A stretch of DNA of 64,000 nucleotides, from assembly GCF_029946005.1 (NCBI RefSeq), contig NZ_JAQSDR010000008.1, positions 124,001 to 188,000 on the forward strand, read 5' to 3'. Below the pieces are notes generated by a model. The model was not told the DNA's origin and did no database searches. It worked only from the letters and a program-made list of their open reading frames with translations. Shown piece by piece: positions 55,393 through 64,000 of the stretch. Both the position numbers and the translations under genes were made by a program. Each line of letters begins with the position of its first letter. The stretch's first letter is position 1. This stretch comes from Aquabacterium sp. GTDB lineage: Bacteria > Pseudomonadota > Gammaproteobacteria > Burkholderiales > Burkholderiaceae_C.

Positions 55393-56457
55393 ATGTCCCG
55401 ATCCCCTGCTTCACCTTCACCGCTTTTGGACATTGACGCTTCTGACGACGATTGGGGTGCCGACAGTGCGGCGCCTGTCAGTCACCCTTTGCCTGTGCTG
55501 ACCCGGGAGGGTGTGGTCGCGGTCGCTCAGCATGGCCAGAGGCTGGACGCCTGGTTGGTCGGCTTGGCGGGTGAGTTCTCGCGCAGCCACCTCAAGGGCT
55601 TGATCGAAGCGGGTTGCGTGCGCGTTGACGGCAAATTGGCTGACTCGCCTTCGCGCAAGGTCACCAGTGGCCAGCAGGTGTGGGTCGAATTGCGGGCCAC
55701 CGCACAGAGCCAGGCTTTTGTCGCCGAACCCATGGTGTTGCCCATCGTGTTCGAAGACGAACACTTGTTGGTCATCAACAAGGCGGCGGGCATGGTCGTG
55801 CACCCTGCGGCGGGCCATTGGAATGGCACCCTGATGAACGGTTTGCTCGCCCACCATGCGGGCGCGGTCAACCTGCCAAGGGCCGGCATTGTTCACCGCC
55901 TGGACAAAGACACCAGTGGTTTGATGGTCGTGGGCAAAACGCTGGAAGCCGTGACGGCCTTGTCCAGGGCCATCGCCGACCGTGTGGTCAAGCGTCAATA
56001 CGTGGCGCTGGTGCATGGCGCCGTGGCCGACTCATTCACGGTGGAAGCGCCCATTGGCCGCGACCCGGCCTCGCGCGTGAAAATGGCGGTCCTTGCCTCA
56101 GGCAAACCGGCGCGCACCGATGTCCGCTGCCTTGGGCGTGCGGTGTTGGACGAAGACCATCCTCAAGGGCCGATTCGCCGGGCTTTCAGTGCGGTGGAGT
56201 GCACTTTGCACACGGGGCGCACCCATCAAATCCGTGTCCACATGGCCAGCCGCAAGCATCCCCTGGTGGCCGATGCGGTTTACGCTGGCGCACCCGCCTT
56301 GGGTCTGACCCGGCAGGCCTTGCACGCCTACCGCCTGGCTTTTGACCATCCGATCACCGGCAAAGCCCTTCAATTCGAATCGGCTTTGCCTGACGATCTG
56401 GCCCAGGCTTGGGGGCGCCTGCAAATGGCCAACCAAAAACCTGCAACTGGTGCATAA
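55393..56457 (+). CDS. rluD: 23S rRNA pseudouridine synthase RluD
   Basis: Makes pseudouridines 1911, 1915 and 1917 in helix 69 of 23S rRNA. An N-terminal acidic extension of about 45 residues precedes the S4 domain (RLDAWLVGLAGEFSRSHLKGLIEAGCVRVDG). The catalytic aspartate is D171 in VHRLDKDTSGLMVVGKT. ARTDVRCLG and GRTHQIRVHMASRKHPLVAD follow. 354 residues. It diverges from bamD, as in many bacteria. The laccase-domain gene (pgeF/yfiH) often found next is absent. Confidence 0.94.
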   Translation: MSRSPASPSPLLDIDASDDDWGADSAAPVSHPLPVLTREGVVAVAQHGQRLDAWLVGLAGEFSRSHLKGLIEAGCVRVDGKLADSPSRKVTSGQQVWVELRATAQSQAFVAEPMVLPIVFEDEHLLVINKAAGMVVHPAAGHWNGTLMNGLLAHHAGAVNLPRAGIVHRLDKDTSGLMVVGKTLEAVTALSRAIADRVVKRQYVALVHGAVADSFTVEAPIGRDPASRVKMAVLASGKPARTDVRCLGRAVLDEDHPQGPIRRAFSAVECTLHTGRTHQIRVHMASRKHPLVADAVYAGAPALGLTRQALHAYRLAFDHPITGKALQFESALPDDLAQAWGRLQMANQKPATGA

Positions 56458-56747
56458 TGACTCGCAAATCAGGTGGTATTGCCAAGGCGTGCCAACCATC
56501 CGGCAAAGGGCGTTTGATCTGACGACTTTGCCCATAAGCGGATGCCCCTCACCGGGGCGAAGATCAAACCCAAGGCTTAAAGCCAAAAACCCAACAGCCT
56601 CACCAGGCGGTCAATTCGGTCATCAGGCGTGTGCATTCATTTGCTGGTCTATGCCACTTGGGTCCGTGTCACGCAGCCCGACAGCCAGGGCGCGTGGCGT
56701 TTGAACCTCCACCTTGAACGGGTGGCGTGTGTTTACCGATTGAAGAG
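56458..56747 (+). ncRNA. Gene-free, structured region before scpB: candidate leader or small RNA
   Basis: No coding sequence is seen in this 290-base gap. Complementary segments: GGCAAAG (56502-56508) with CTTTGCC (56526-56532); TTTGATCT (56513-56520) with AGATCAAA (56561-56568); GCCCC (56544-56548) with GGGGC (56554-56558); and CTTTGCCC (56526-56533) with GGGCGAAG (56555-56562). The first two pairings interleave, which makes an H-type pseudoknot. The fourth excludes the others, which is a switch-like property. Downstream CCACC/GGTGG (56709-56725) lies 22 bases before the scpB start. Confidence 0.35.
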
Positions 56748-57479
56748 ATGGAAGTCCTCAATCCTCAGGACGCTCAACGCGTCTTAGAAGCGGCGCTTTT
56801 ATGCGCACATCAGCCCATGACGGTGCGTGAAATGCGTGCCCTCTTCGAAGACACCTTGTCGGCCGACGGGGTCCGTGCTTTGCTGGCCGACATTTCTCAG
56901 CAGTGGGATGGTCGGGGTGTGGAGTTGCGAGAGTCAGCTTCGGGTTGGCGTTTTCAAACCACGGCCGATGTGCAGGAGTACCTCGACAGGCTCAACCCTG
57001 AAAAGCCGCCCAAGTACTCGCGTGCCACGATGGAAACCCTGGCCATCATTGCTTACAAGCAGCCGGTCACCCGGGGTGACATCGAAGACATCCGGGGTGT
57101 GACCGTCAGCACGCAGATGGTCAAGCAGCTTGAAGACCGTGGCTGGATCGAGGTGATTGGTCACCGAGATGCGCCCGGGCGACCGGGGCTTTATGCCACC
57201 ACCCGCCATTTCCTGGACGACATGGGCTTGAGGTCGCTGGACCAGCTGCCCGCTTTGGACGGCATGCTCGGCGCCCAGGGGATGTTGCCCGGTCTGGACA
57301 ATGACCCCGAAGCAGCGGCCCAGGCTGCGGCCAACGCTGCACAACAAAAACACGACGAACAAGGGCAGGGCACGCTGTTGGAAGCGCAAGCCGAATTGCT
57401 CGAGTCCGAACATCCTCCTACCCCCGATGTCGATGCGGCTGACCCAGCCGATCCCGCCGAACCCTCTTCTGCTCCATGA
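56748..57479 (+). CDS. scpB: Segregation and condensation protein ScpB
   Basis: Kleisin-interacting protein of the SMC-ScpAB condensin. Winged-helix domains are [22 protein letters not shown] and [50 protein letters not shown] is the usual third block (here [12 protein letters not shown]). An acidic Pro/Ala tail follows, giving 243 residues. scpA is not in the window. ATG 56748 follows GAAGAG directly; a GTG at 56727 would add seven residues. The stop overlaps the rluB start by four bases. Confidence 0.93.
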   Translation: MEVLNPQDAQRVLEAALLCAHQPMTVREMRALFEDTLSADGVRALLADISQQWDGRGVELRESASGWRFQTTADVQEYLDRLNPEKPPKYSRATMETLAIIAYKQPVTRGDIEDIRGVTVSTQMVKQLEDRGWIEVIGHRDAPGRPGLYATTRHFLDDMGLRSLDQLPALDGMLGAQGMLPGLDNDPEAAAQAAANAAQQKHDEQGQGTLLEAQAELLESEHPPTPDVDAADPADPAEPSSAP

Positions 57480-59644
57480 TTTCTTCAGACAACGCGCCTA
57501 TGCAAGACCCCAACGAATCCTCACCTGAGCTGGACCCGTCCGCGCTCAATGCGCCCGAAGATGCGCCCAAGCCCAAGCGGGCTCGTCGCACCAAGGCCGC
57601 CGAAAGCCAGGTTGAGCCAGAGGCTGAAGTTCCGGTCGAAGAGGTTGTTGCCAAGCCTGCCCCGCGCCGCCGCAAGGCCGCAGTGGTGGCCGAGGACGTG
57701 CCGCTGACCGTGATTGAGCCTGCGGTTGAAGAAGCTGTTGAGGCCAAGCCCAAGCGCGCCCCGCGCAAAAAGCCCGTGCAGCTGGAGGCGGTCAGCGAAG
57801 AGGCGCCGTTGGTCCGGGAGCCCGCTGGTGACGGTTTCTTGCAATTGGGACCTGATGTGAACGAGGCAGCGCCTGAGTCTGTACTGGCGTCGCAAGAGGG
57901 CGAGCAAGCCGCCCAGGGCGATGCTGAGCCTCGCTCTGAGGAGCGTGGCGAGCGTGGTCGCCGAGATCGCGGCCCCCGGGGTCCGCGAGGTGACCGTCCT
58001 GCGCGCAATGCGGCTGAACAGGCTGGCGAGCAGAGCGCCGAAACCGACCGTGAGTCCCTGGACGGCGAGGGCGATGAGGCCCGTGACCCAGAGCAACTGC
58101 CCTCGCGTCGTGCGGCGATCGCGGCCGAGCAGGCCAATGAAGTGTTTGCCGAATTGCTGTCGGGCGACTTCGACACGGTGCGTGATGAAGCCCCCGAAGC
58201 AGAGTCCGAGGGCACCGAGGCCGATCCGCAAAAGCGCGTGCTGCGCCCTGAGCCCGATGCGCCCAAGCTGCAAAAGGTCCTGGCCCAGTCGGGTGTGGGT
58301 TCGCGCCGCGACATCGAGCAGATGATCGAAGATGGCCGCATCACGGTCAACGGTCACGCGGCTCACATCGGCCAGCGCGTGTCCTATGGTGATCAGGTCA
58401 AGATTGGTGGCAAGCCCATCCGGATCCGCATCGCGCCTCAACCCGCGCGCATCCTGGCTTATCACAAGCCCGTGGGCGAAGTGGTTACCCATGACGACCC
58501 GCAAGGCCGTCCAACCGTGTTCCGTCGCTTGCCGCGTTTGCAAAATGGCAAATGGATGTCGGTGGGCCGTCTGGATCTGAACACAGAAGGCCTGTTGCTG
58601 TTCACCACCTCGGGCGAACTGGCCAATCAGTTGATGCATCCTCGCTTTGGCGTGGAGCGCGAATACGCTGTGCGCGTGCTGGGCACGCTGCCGGAGTCGT
58701 CCAAGAACAAGCTGCTCGAAGGCGTCAGCATCGAAGGCCAGATGGCCTCCTTCAAGTCCATCGAGAATGGCGGTGGCGAAGGCGTGAACCATTGGTACCG
58801 CGTGGTCATCACCGAAGGCCGCAACCGCGAAGTGCGCAAGTTGTTCGAAACCGTGGGCCTGGCCGTCAGCCGCCTGATCCGCGTGCGCTATGGCGCCATC
58901 GTGCTGCCACGTGGCCTCAAGCGCGGTGTCTGGGTCGAATTGGGCGAGTCCGACGTTCGCGCCGTGAAGTCACTGGCTGGTTTTGACCGCCCGGACAATT
59001 TCCAGAAGGGTGGCCGCCAAGAGGGTGGTCGCCAAGAGGGCGGCCGAAATGGCAAGCCCCAAGGTGGCGGCCAGCAGCAAGCCCCTCAAGGGCAAGACAA
59101 TTTCAAAGGCAGGCAAGGCGGTCCCGGCGCAGGCCGTGGGCAGCAAGGCAGCGGCCGGGGTCCCCAGCAGGGGCAGGGCGGGTATGGCCCGCAAGGCGGC
59201 GGAAGTCAAGGTGGCAATCAGGGCCGCAACAATCAGAACCAAAATCGTCCGGGACGCCCGCCCATGGACCGGCCACAAGGTGGTGGTGTTCAGGCCCAGC
59301 AGGGGCCTCAAGGTGAGCACAACGACGATTTCGACAATATTGGCCCCATCCCCAATCCGCTGGAGCAAACCTTCGACAAACGTTTCGCCAAGGGCTCCAA
59401 GCGCATCACCCAGGGTTTTGGCCGTCCTGATCACAATGCGGATCGGGGCAGCGAGCCCAAGGGAGGCCCGCGTCAGCCCGACCCCTTGCAGACCTCTGTC
59501 GGCTACATCGGCGCCGATGCCTACTTTAACAAGGTGGGCGGTCGTTCCGGACGTGGCGGCGGCGGTGGCGGACAGGGCGGTGGTGGGGGCGGTGGCAATC
59601 ACGGCGGCGGTGGCGGCGGTGGCGGTGGTCGCGGTCGTCGCTGA
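57476..59644 (+). CDS. rluB: 23S rRNA pseudouridine synthase RluB with long disordered tails
   Basis: Makes pseudouridine 2605 of 23S rRNA. The catalytic core is in the middle: S4 domain ([21 protein letters not shown], from about 263) and D366 in [19 protein letters not shown]. The N-terminal ~250 residues are charged and Ala/Glu/Arg-rich. The C-terminal ~220 residues are Gly/Gln/Arg-rich, with [13 protein letters not shown] tandem units and a final poly-Gly stretch ending GRGRR. Total 722 residues against 291 in E. coli. The tails would bind RNA nonspecifically. Confidence 0.92.
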   Translation: MISSDNAPMQDPNESSPELDPSALNAPEDAPKPKRARRTKAAESQVEPEAEVPVEEVVAKPAPRRRKAAVVAEDVPLTVIEPAVEEAVEAKPKRAPRKKPVQLEAVSEEAPLVREPAGDGFLQLGPDVNEAAPESVLASQEGEQAAQGDAEPRSEERGERGRRDRGPRGPRGDRPARNAAEQAGEQSAETDRESLDGEGDEARDPEQLPSRRAAIAAEQANEVFAELLSGDFDTVRDEAPEAESEGTEADPQKRVLRPEPDAPKLQKVLAQSGVGSRRDIEQMIEDGRITVNGHAAHIGQRVSYGDQVKIGGKPIRIRIAPQPARILAYHKPVGEVVTHDDPQGRPTVFRRLPRLQNGKWMSVGRLDLNTEGLLLFTTSGELANQLMHPRFGVEREYAVRVLGTLPESSKNKLLEGVSIEGQMASFKSIENGGGEGVNHWYRVVITEGRNREVRKLFETVGLAVSRLIRVRYGAIVLPRGLKRGVWVELGESDVRAVKSLAGFDRPDNFQKGGRQEGGRQEGGRNGKPQGGGQQQAPQGQDNFKGRQGGPGAGRGQQGSGRGPQQGQGGYGPQGGGSQGGNQGRNNQNQNRPGRPPMDRPQGGGVQAQQGPQGEHNDDFDNIGPIPNPLEQTFDKRFAKGSKRITQGFGRPDHNADRGSEPKGGPRQPDPLQTSVGYIGADAYFNKVGGRSGRGGGGGGQGGGGGGGNHGGGGGGGGGRGRR

Positions 59645-59661
59645 CCCGCGCGCTTGCGGGT
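59644..59661 (+). other. Hairpin after rluB
   Basis: ACCCGC (59644-59649) and GCGGGT (59656-59661) pair around a six-base loop, immediately after the rluB stop. There is no T-run, so it is at most a weak terminator. Confidence 0.3.
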
Positions 59662-59700
59662 AAGCCGCAGCTTGACGTCCCAAATGAAATATCCCGGCGA

Positions 59701-59706
59701 TACAAT
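59701..59706 (+). promoter_or_regulatory. Putative -10 of ndk
   Basis: TACAAT lies 40 bases before the ndk start codon. TTGACG at 59672 is too far upstream (23 bases) for a normal -35. Confidence 0.35.
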
Positions 59707-59745
59707 GCTGGGTTTTGTCAAATCTAGACTTAGGAGAACTTAATA

Positions 59746-60171
59746 ATGACTATCGAACGCACCCTGTCAATCATCAAGCCTGACGCCGTCGCCAAGAACG
59801 TGATCGGTCAGATCGTGGCCCGTTTTGAAGGCGCTGGCCTGAAAATCGCCGCCGCCAAGCTGGTGCAACTGTCGCGTCAAGAAGCCGAAACCTTCTACGG
59901 CGTGCACAAAGAGCGTGGCTTCTTCAAGGACTTGGTCGACTTCATGGTCTCCGGCCCCGTGTTCATCCAAGTGCTCGAAGGCGAAGGCGCCATCGGCAAG
60001 AACCGCGACCTGATGGGCGCCACTGACCCCAAGAAGGCCGAAAAAGGCACCATCCGCGCCGATTTCGCTGACAGCATCGACGCCAACGCCGTTCACGGTT
60101 CTGACGCCGCGGAAACCGCTGCTCAAGAAATCGCTTTCTTCTTTCCCGGCCTGAACGTTTACAGCCGCTAA
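59746..60171 (+). CDS. ndk: Nucleoside diphosphate kinase
   Basis: Balances NTP pools by a ping-pong mechanism on a histidine. [23 protein letters not shown] starts it, and the phosphohistidine is H117 in [12 protein letters not shown]. 141 residues, normal. AGGAG lies nine bases before the ATG. It is followed closely by rlmN. Confidence 0.98.
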   Translation: MTIERTLSIIKPDAVAKNVIGQIVARFEGAGLKIAAAKLVQLSRQEAETFYGVHKERGFFKDLVDFMVSGPVFIQVLEGEGAIGKNRDLMGATDPKKAEKGTIRADFADSIDANAVHGSDAAETAAQEIAFFFPGLNVYSR

Positions 60172-60182
60172 GTCGATTGCCC

Positions 60183-61325
60183 ATGAGCGCTGTCAACCTT
60201 CTTGATTTCGACCTGGATGGCTTGGCCGCGTTCTGTGAACAACTGGGTGAGAAGCGCTTTCGCGCCACCCAACTGTTCCGCTGGATCCATCAAAAAGGCG
60301 CCTCCGATTTCGATCAGATGTCGGACCTGGCCAAATCGCTGCGAGGCAAGCTGCAGGGTATTGCCACCCTCAAGCCACTGCCGATCATCAGCGAACACGT
60401 TTCTTCCGATGGCACCATCAAATGGTTGTTTGATGTCGGTGCAGGCAATGCGGTTGAGAGCGTCTACATCCCCGAGGACGATCGGGCCACTTTGTGCATC
60501 TCGTCTCAGGCCGGTTGCGCCGTGGGTTGCCGCTTTTGCTCGACGGGTCATCAAGGCTTCAGTCGCAACCTGACCACCGGCGAAATCATTGCCCAGCTCT
60601 GGTATGCCGAACATTCGCTGCGCAAACGGCTGGGGCAAACCGAGCGCGTGATCAGCAATGTGGTCATGATGGGCATGGGTGAGCCCTTGCAGAATTATTC
60701 GGCCGTGATGCCAGCCTTGCGCATGATGCTGGATGACCATGGCTATGGCCTGTCACGTCGCCGCGTCACGGTGTCCACGTCGGGCGTGGTGCCCATGATC
60801 GAGCGGCTCAAGAACGACTGCCCGGTGGCTTTGGCTGTGTCTTTGCACGCCCCCAACGATTTGCTGCGAGATGAGCTGGTGCCCATCAACCGCAAATACC
60901 CGATTGACGAGTTGCTGTCGGCCTGCTCAGACTACTTGGCGGCCGCGCCCCGTGATTTCATCACCTTTGAATACTGCATGCTCGACGGCGTCAACGATAC
61001 TGACGAGCATGCTTACCAATTGATTGACTTGGTGCGGGGCCGCATTTCGTGCAAGTTCAACCTCATTCCTTTCAATCCTTTCCCTGCATCCGGCCTGCAT
61101 CGTTCCGACAACGCCCGTGTGCAGGCCTTCGCCCGAATCCTGGCGGATGCTGGCCTCATCACCACCGTGCGCAAAACGCGTGGCGATGACATCGACGCCG
61201 CTTGTGGTCAACTCGCCGGTGAAGTGCAGGACCGCACCAACGCCAAGGGTCGAATGACCCGTCAACCTGTTGTTGTCACCCTGATCCCGGGGGCCGCTGG
61301 CCGCGGCACCCTCCCATCGAATTGA
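60183..61325 (+). CDS. rlmN: Dual-specificity rRNA/tRNA methyltransferase RlmN
   Basis: Radical-SAM enzyme that methylates C2 of A2503 in 23S rRNA and of A37 in some tRNAs. The iron-sulfur motif is C112-x3-C116-x2-C119 (CAVGCRFC). The start is [23 protein letters not shown], and [15 protein letters not shown] and [13 protein letters not shown] follow. The late catalytic cysteine is probably in the AACGQLAGE block. 380 residues, normal. It lies 11 bases after ndk. Confidence 0.97.
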   Translation: MSAVNLLDFDLDGLAAFCEQLGEKRFRATQLFRWIHQKGASDFDQMSDLAKSLRGKLQGIATLKPLPIISEHVSSDGTIKWLFDVGAGNAVESVYIPEDDRATLCISSQAGCAVGCRFCSTGHQGFSRNLTTGEIIAQLWYAEHSLRKRLGQTERVISNVVMMGMGEPLQNYSAVMPALRMMLDDHGYGLSRRRVTVSTSGVVPMIERLKNDCPVALAVSLHAPNDLLRDELVPINRKYPIDELLSACSDYLAAAPRDFITFEYCMLDGVNDTDEHAYQLIDLVRGRISCKFNLIPFNPFPASGLHRSDNARVQAFARILADAGLITTVRKTRGDDIDAACGQLAGEVQDRTNAKGRMTRQPVVVTLIPGAAGRGTLPSN

Positions 61326-61363
61326 GCGCCGGCGGCCCGTTCCCGGCGCAGGAGACCGACCGC

Positions 61364-62221
61364 ATGACCATTTCCCGTTGTACGCTGCTGGCTGGCCTGG
61401 GCGTTGTTGTGGCCTTGAGTCTTGGTTCTCTGGCGGGCTGCGCCAATGCGCCACAGAATGAGCGTGCATCCCCCAGCAAAACCATGGCCAGGTCGGCCGC
61501 GGCTTCTGTATCCGACGATGTGGTCACTGCCTCGGATGAAAGCGATGCGCGCAAGCGGGCCCGCATCCGGCTAGAGCTGGCGACCGCATATTTTGCGCAA
61601 GGGCAACTGACCACGGCACTGGACGAACTCAAGCACGTGCTGGCCATGGACGGCCGGATGTCCGAGGCGCATGAGTTGCGGGGCCTGATCTACAGCGCCA
61701 TGAGTGAACCTGCGCTGGCCGACGAAAGTTTCAAGCGCGCCATTCAACTGGATGAGCGCAACGGCAGTGCCATCCACAACTACGCCTGGTGGTTGTGCAG
61801 CAAGCAACGCTACCCTGAGGCCGATGCTCTTTTCGAGCGCGCCGCCAATTTGCCGCAAAGCATTGCCACCAGTAAGACCCTGATGGCGCGCGGTGTCTGC
61901 CAGATTCGCGCGGGTTTGTTGCCCGAGGCCGAGAAGTCCCTGGCGCGTTCTTACGAGTTGGATGTGGCCAACCCCGCCACCGCCTACAACCTGTCCTCCG
62001 TGTTGTACCGTCGAGGTGAATATGAGCGCGCACGCTTTTACATTCGCCGTGTGAACAACATTCCAGAGCAAATCACACCTGAGTCCATCTGGTTAGGTGC
62101 GCGTGTCGAGAATCGCATGGGCAACGTGGGTGGCCGCGATGAGCTGGCCGGGATTTTGCGCAGCCGCTTCCCCAATTCGCGCGAAGCCACGGCGTTGGAG
62201 TTGGGGCGTTTCGATGAGTGA
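61364..62221 (+). CDS. pilW: Type IV pilus biogenesis lipoprotein PilW (PilF)
   Basis: TPR lipoprotein that acts as pilotin for the secretin of type IV pili. Lipobox LAGC with acyl-cysteine C26 follows a signal peptide. TPR motifs span ARIRLELATAYFAQGQLTTALDELKHVL to about residue 240. GGAG lies nine bases before the ATG. 285 residues. Its stop overlaps the start of the RodZ-like gene by eight bases. Confidence 0.9.
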   Translation: MTISRCTLLAGLGVVVALSLGSLAGCANAPQNERASPSKTMARSAAASVSDDVVTASDESDARKRARIRLELATAYFAQGQLTTALDELKHVLAMDGRMSEAHELRGLIYSAMSEPALADESFKRAIQLDERNGSAIHNYAWWLCSKQRYPEADALFERAANLPQSIATSKTLMARGVCQIRAGLLPEAEKSLARSYELDVANPATAYNLSSVLYRRGEYERARFYIRRVNNIPEQITPESIWLGARVENRMGNVGGRDELAGILRSRFPNSREATALELGRFDE

Positions 62222-63128
62222 TCCCACTGCGTTCAGCGCAAGCTCCCCCTTGGGTGCCAAAGCGGGCGACTTGCTGCGTGGAGCCCGGCAGGCTCAGAAC
62301 CTGGAAATCGATGCTTTGGCCTCGATGATCAAGGTTACTCCGGCCAAGCTCGAGGCGCTTGAAAGCGGTCGACATGATCAATTGCCCGATGCCAATTTCA
62401 CGCGTGCGCTGGCGATGACGGTGTGTCGCAGCCTGAAGATCGATCCGGCGCCTGTGTTGGCTGCTTTGCCTGCGGCCCAGGCCATTCCCTTGTCACCGCA
62501 AAAGCCCGCTTTGAACCAACCGTTCAAGGAGTCGCGCGGTGCCAATTTGTCTTTTGATTCCGGCGAGTCGTTTGATTTAAAAGCCTTGCTCAAGCCGCAA
62601 TGGCTGGCGCCAATCGTGCTGCTGTTGGCTTCGCTGGTGGTCTATTTCATGCCTGACACTGTTCAGTGGCCGCGTTGGGCTCTGCCAAGCCAGCAACCGG
62701 TGGCCGCCGACACGGTGGCTGCGCCCGCATCGGTGCCAGAGGCTCCCTCGCCCTCGATCGAGGCGGTCAGCTCCCCTGCGGTGGTGCCTTCGCCATCCGA
62801 GGCTCCTGCCTCATCGGCCGTACCCGACTTGGCCGCCTCTGCGGCCGCGGCTGAGGCGCCACTGCTCGCCACGTCATCCCCAGTCAGTGCGGGTGATGGG
62901 GCTTTGGTGCTCAAAAGCAGTCGAGCTGCCTGGGTCGAGATTCGCGATGGCAAGGGAGTCTTGCTGTCCCGTCACCTCAAAGAGGGTGAAACCGTCGAGT
63001 TGACGGGCATGCCACCTTTCAAGCTGCACCTTGGAAACTCTTCGGCCCTGGGCGTGATCTACCAAGGCCAGCCGGTTGAACTGACCCCTCACACACGCAA
63101 CAATGTCGCGCGGCTTGAACTGAAATGA
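62214..63128 (+). CDS. rodZ: RodZ-like cytoskeletal protein
   Basis: A 304-residue membrane protein with an N-terminal Cro/CI-type helix-turn-helix ([22 protein letters not shown], about 20-75), a linker, a membrane helix (about 131-147) and a C-terminal periplasmic DUF4115 domain ([25 protein letters not shown]) after an Ala/Pro/Ser linker. E. coli RodZ binds MreB and directs cell shape. The ATG at 62214 overlaps pilW. The stop overlaps the ispG start. Confidence 0.85.
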   Translation: MSDPTAFSASSPLGAKAGDLLRGARQAQNLEIDALASMIKVTPAKLEALESGRHDQLPDANFTRALAMTVCRSLKIDPAPVLAALPAAQAIPLSPQKPALNQPFKESRGANLSFDSGESFDLKALLKPQWLAPIVLLLASLVVYFMPDTVQWPRWALPSQQPVAADTVAAPASVPEAPSPSIEAVSSPAVVPSPSEAPASSAVPDLAASAAAAEAPLLATSSPVSAGDGALVLKSSRAAWVEIRDGKGVLLSRHLKEGETVELTGMPPFKLHLGNSSALGVIYQGQPVELTPHTRNNVARLELK

Positions 63129-64000
63129 ACGACTTTTCCTCTTCTTTGGACAGCCCGATCGAGGTCGCCAGACCAGCATCACGGCGCTCGCGTCAGGCCC
63201 GCGTCGTCTGGGGGCAGCGTGTCGTGACCATCGGGGGTGATGCCCCCGTTTGCGTGCAGTCCATGACGAACACCGACACGGTCGATGTCATTGGCACGGC
63301 CATCCAAGTCAAGGAGCTGGCGATTGCCGGCTCCGAGCTTGTGCGCATCACGGTCAACACGCCGGAGGCCGCCGAAGCCGTGCCACACATCCGCGAGCAA
63401 CTCGACCGCATGGGCATCGACGTGCCCTTGGTGGGCGATTTCCACTACAACGGTCACCGCCTGCTGACCGACTACCCCGAGTGCGCCAAGACCTTGTCCA
63501 AGTACCGGATCAACCCGGGCAATGTGGGCAAAGGCGACAAACGCGACAAGCAGTTCGCGCAGATGATCGAGGCCGCACTCAAGTACGACAAGGTCGTGCG
63601 CATCGGCGTCAACTGGGGCAGTCTGGACCAGGAACTGATGGCCTCGCTGATGGACGAAAACGCCCGGCGCGCTCAGCCCTGGACCACCCAGCAGGTGATG
63701 TACCAAGCCCTGATCAATTCGGCGCTTGAGTCGGCTCAGGCCGCCCGTGAATTAGGCATGGCGCCCGAGCAGATCATCTTGTCTTGCAAGGTCAGCGGTG
63801 TACAGGATCTCATCAGCGTCTACCGGGGTTTGGCTCAGCGCTGCGACTACCCCCTGCACCTGGGTTTGACCGAAGCTGGCATGGGCACCAAAGGCACGGT
63901 GGCATCGGCAGCCGCGCTGTCGGTGCTGATGCAAGAGGGCATTGGCGACACCATCCGCGTCTCCCTCACGCCCCAGCCCGGCGAGTCGCGCACACAAGAA
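63125..64000 (+). CDS. ispG: 4-hydroxy-3-methylbut-2-enyl diphosphate synthase IspG (3' end beyond window)
   Basis: Iron-sulfur enzyme of the MEP isoprenoid pathway. The 292 codons seen contain [52 protein letters not shown] and [15 protein letters not shown]. The C-terminal 4Fe-4S cysteines lie beyond the window edge. The region after residue 280 leads to the long insertion domain of the beta- and gammaproteobacterial form, but it is not visible here. ATG 63125 overlaps the rodZ stop by four bases. Confidence 0.95.
   Translation, partial: MNDFSSSLDSPIEVARPASRRSRQARVVWGQRVVTIGGDAPVCVQSMTNTDTVDVIGTAIQVKELAIAGSELVRITVNTPEAAEAVPHIREQLDRMGIDVPLVGDFHYNGHRLLTDYPECAKTLSKYRINPGNVGKGDKRDKQFAQMIEAALKYDKVVRIGVNWGSLDQELMASLMDENARRAQPWTTQQVMYQALINSALESAQAARELGMAPEQIILSCKVSGVQDLISVYRGLAQRCDYPLHLGLTEAGMGTKGTVASAAALSVLMQEGIGDTIRVSLTPQPGESRTQE

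Noticed and set aside
56098-56586. Leftward frame through the scpB leader
   Set aside because: Most of it is antisense to rluD. The remainder, in the gap, has no ribosome-binding site or family resemblance, so it is not counted as a gene.
58999-59045. Short direct repeats in the rluB tail
   Set aside because: Codons for GGRQE units in a coding frame, too short and spacer-free to be a CRISPR array.
1-64000. Search for tRNA, rRNA, insertion sequences, prophage genes and CRISPR
   Set aside because: None seen by eye. A covariance or profile search would be needed to exclude small elements.

Overview
The window is a gene-dense, GC-rich chromosomal segment from a betaproteobacterium, most likely order Burkholderiales and closest in style to Comamonadaceae. 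The evidence is the protein types and gene order: an L32 without zinc cysteines, an HslV with a short extension before TTIV, a DksA with one zinc cysteine left, and the runs plsX-fabHDG-acpP-fabF-rpoE-rseA-degP-lepA-lepB-rnc-era-recO-pdxJ-acpS-nagZ and scpB-rluB-ndk-rlmN-pilW-rodZ-ispG. Genus cannot be fixed from the sequence alone. I see no tRNA or rRNA genes, CRISPR arrays, prophage, insertion sequences or integrases. This is core genome, not an island.

Layout. 0-7.4 kb: a truncated membrane protein, a UbiH-type monooxygenase and DsbC (rightward), then a leftward cluster of a DUF3108 protein, an M61 peptidase, a DUF3429 membrane protein, an RsmI-like methyltransferase and a Maf pyrophosphatase. 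7.4-14.1 kb: yceD-rpmF-plsX-fabH-fabD-fabG-acpP-fabF, the fatty-acid synthesis cluster. 14.1-18.3 kb: a YgfX-like membrane protein, the envelope-stress sigma factor rpoE, its anti-sigma factor rseA and the periplasmic protease degP; rseB is not present here. 18.7-26.9 kb: lepA-lepB-DUF4845-rnc-era-recO-pdxJ-acpS-nagZ, mostly overlapping or tightly spaced. 27-33.9 kb: rne (leftward), a ~700-base gene-free region, then rluC, a HAD phosphatase, a Rieske protein and an S49 peptidase. 33.9-42.1 kb: HDOD and chalcone-isomerase-like genes, coaX, hslVU, a double STAS protein, dksA and a COG0523 metallochaperone. 42.2-49.4 kb: corC-lnt, glyQS, gmhB and a YgjP-type metallopeptidase. 49.5-54.4 kb: a sorbosone dehydrogenase-like protein with a PEP-CTERM-like tail, an MBL-fold hydrolase, carbonic anhydrase and aceK. 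54.4-64 kb: bamD, rluD, scpB, rluB, ndk, rlmN, pilW, rodZ-like and a truncated ispG.

How the genes fit together. Two themes recur. One is envelope building and quality control: lipid synthesis, Lnt, LepB, BamD, DsbC, DegP and the RpoE/RseA switch, with candidate RpoE-type promoters before rseA, degP and dsbC. The other is RNA processing and ribosome assembly: RNase E, RNase III, Era, YceD, LepA, RluB/C/D and RlmN.

I did not find a clearly new multi-gene system. The best leads are a pseudoknot-capable gene-free leader before scpB (56458-56747), a protein with a duplicated helical-plus-STAS architecture (38292-40091), a terminator-like hairpin running straight into the lepA start codon, the zinc-ligand-depleted DksA beside a COG0523 protein, and the RpoE-type promoter set.
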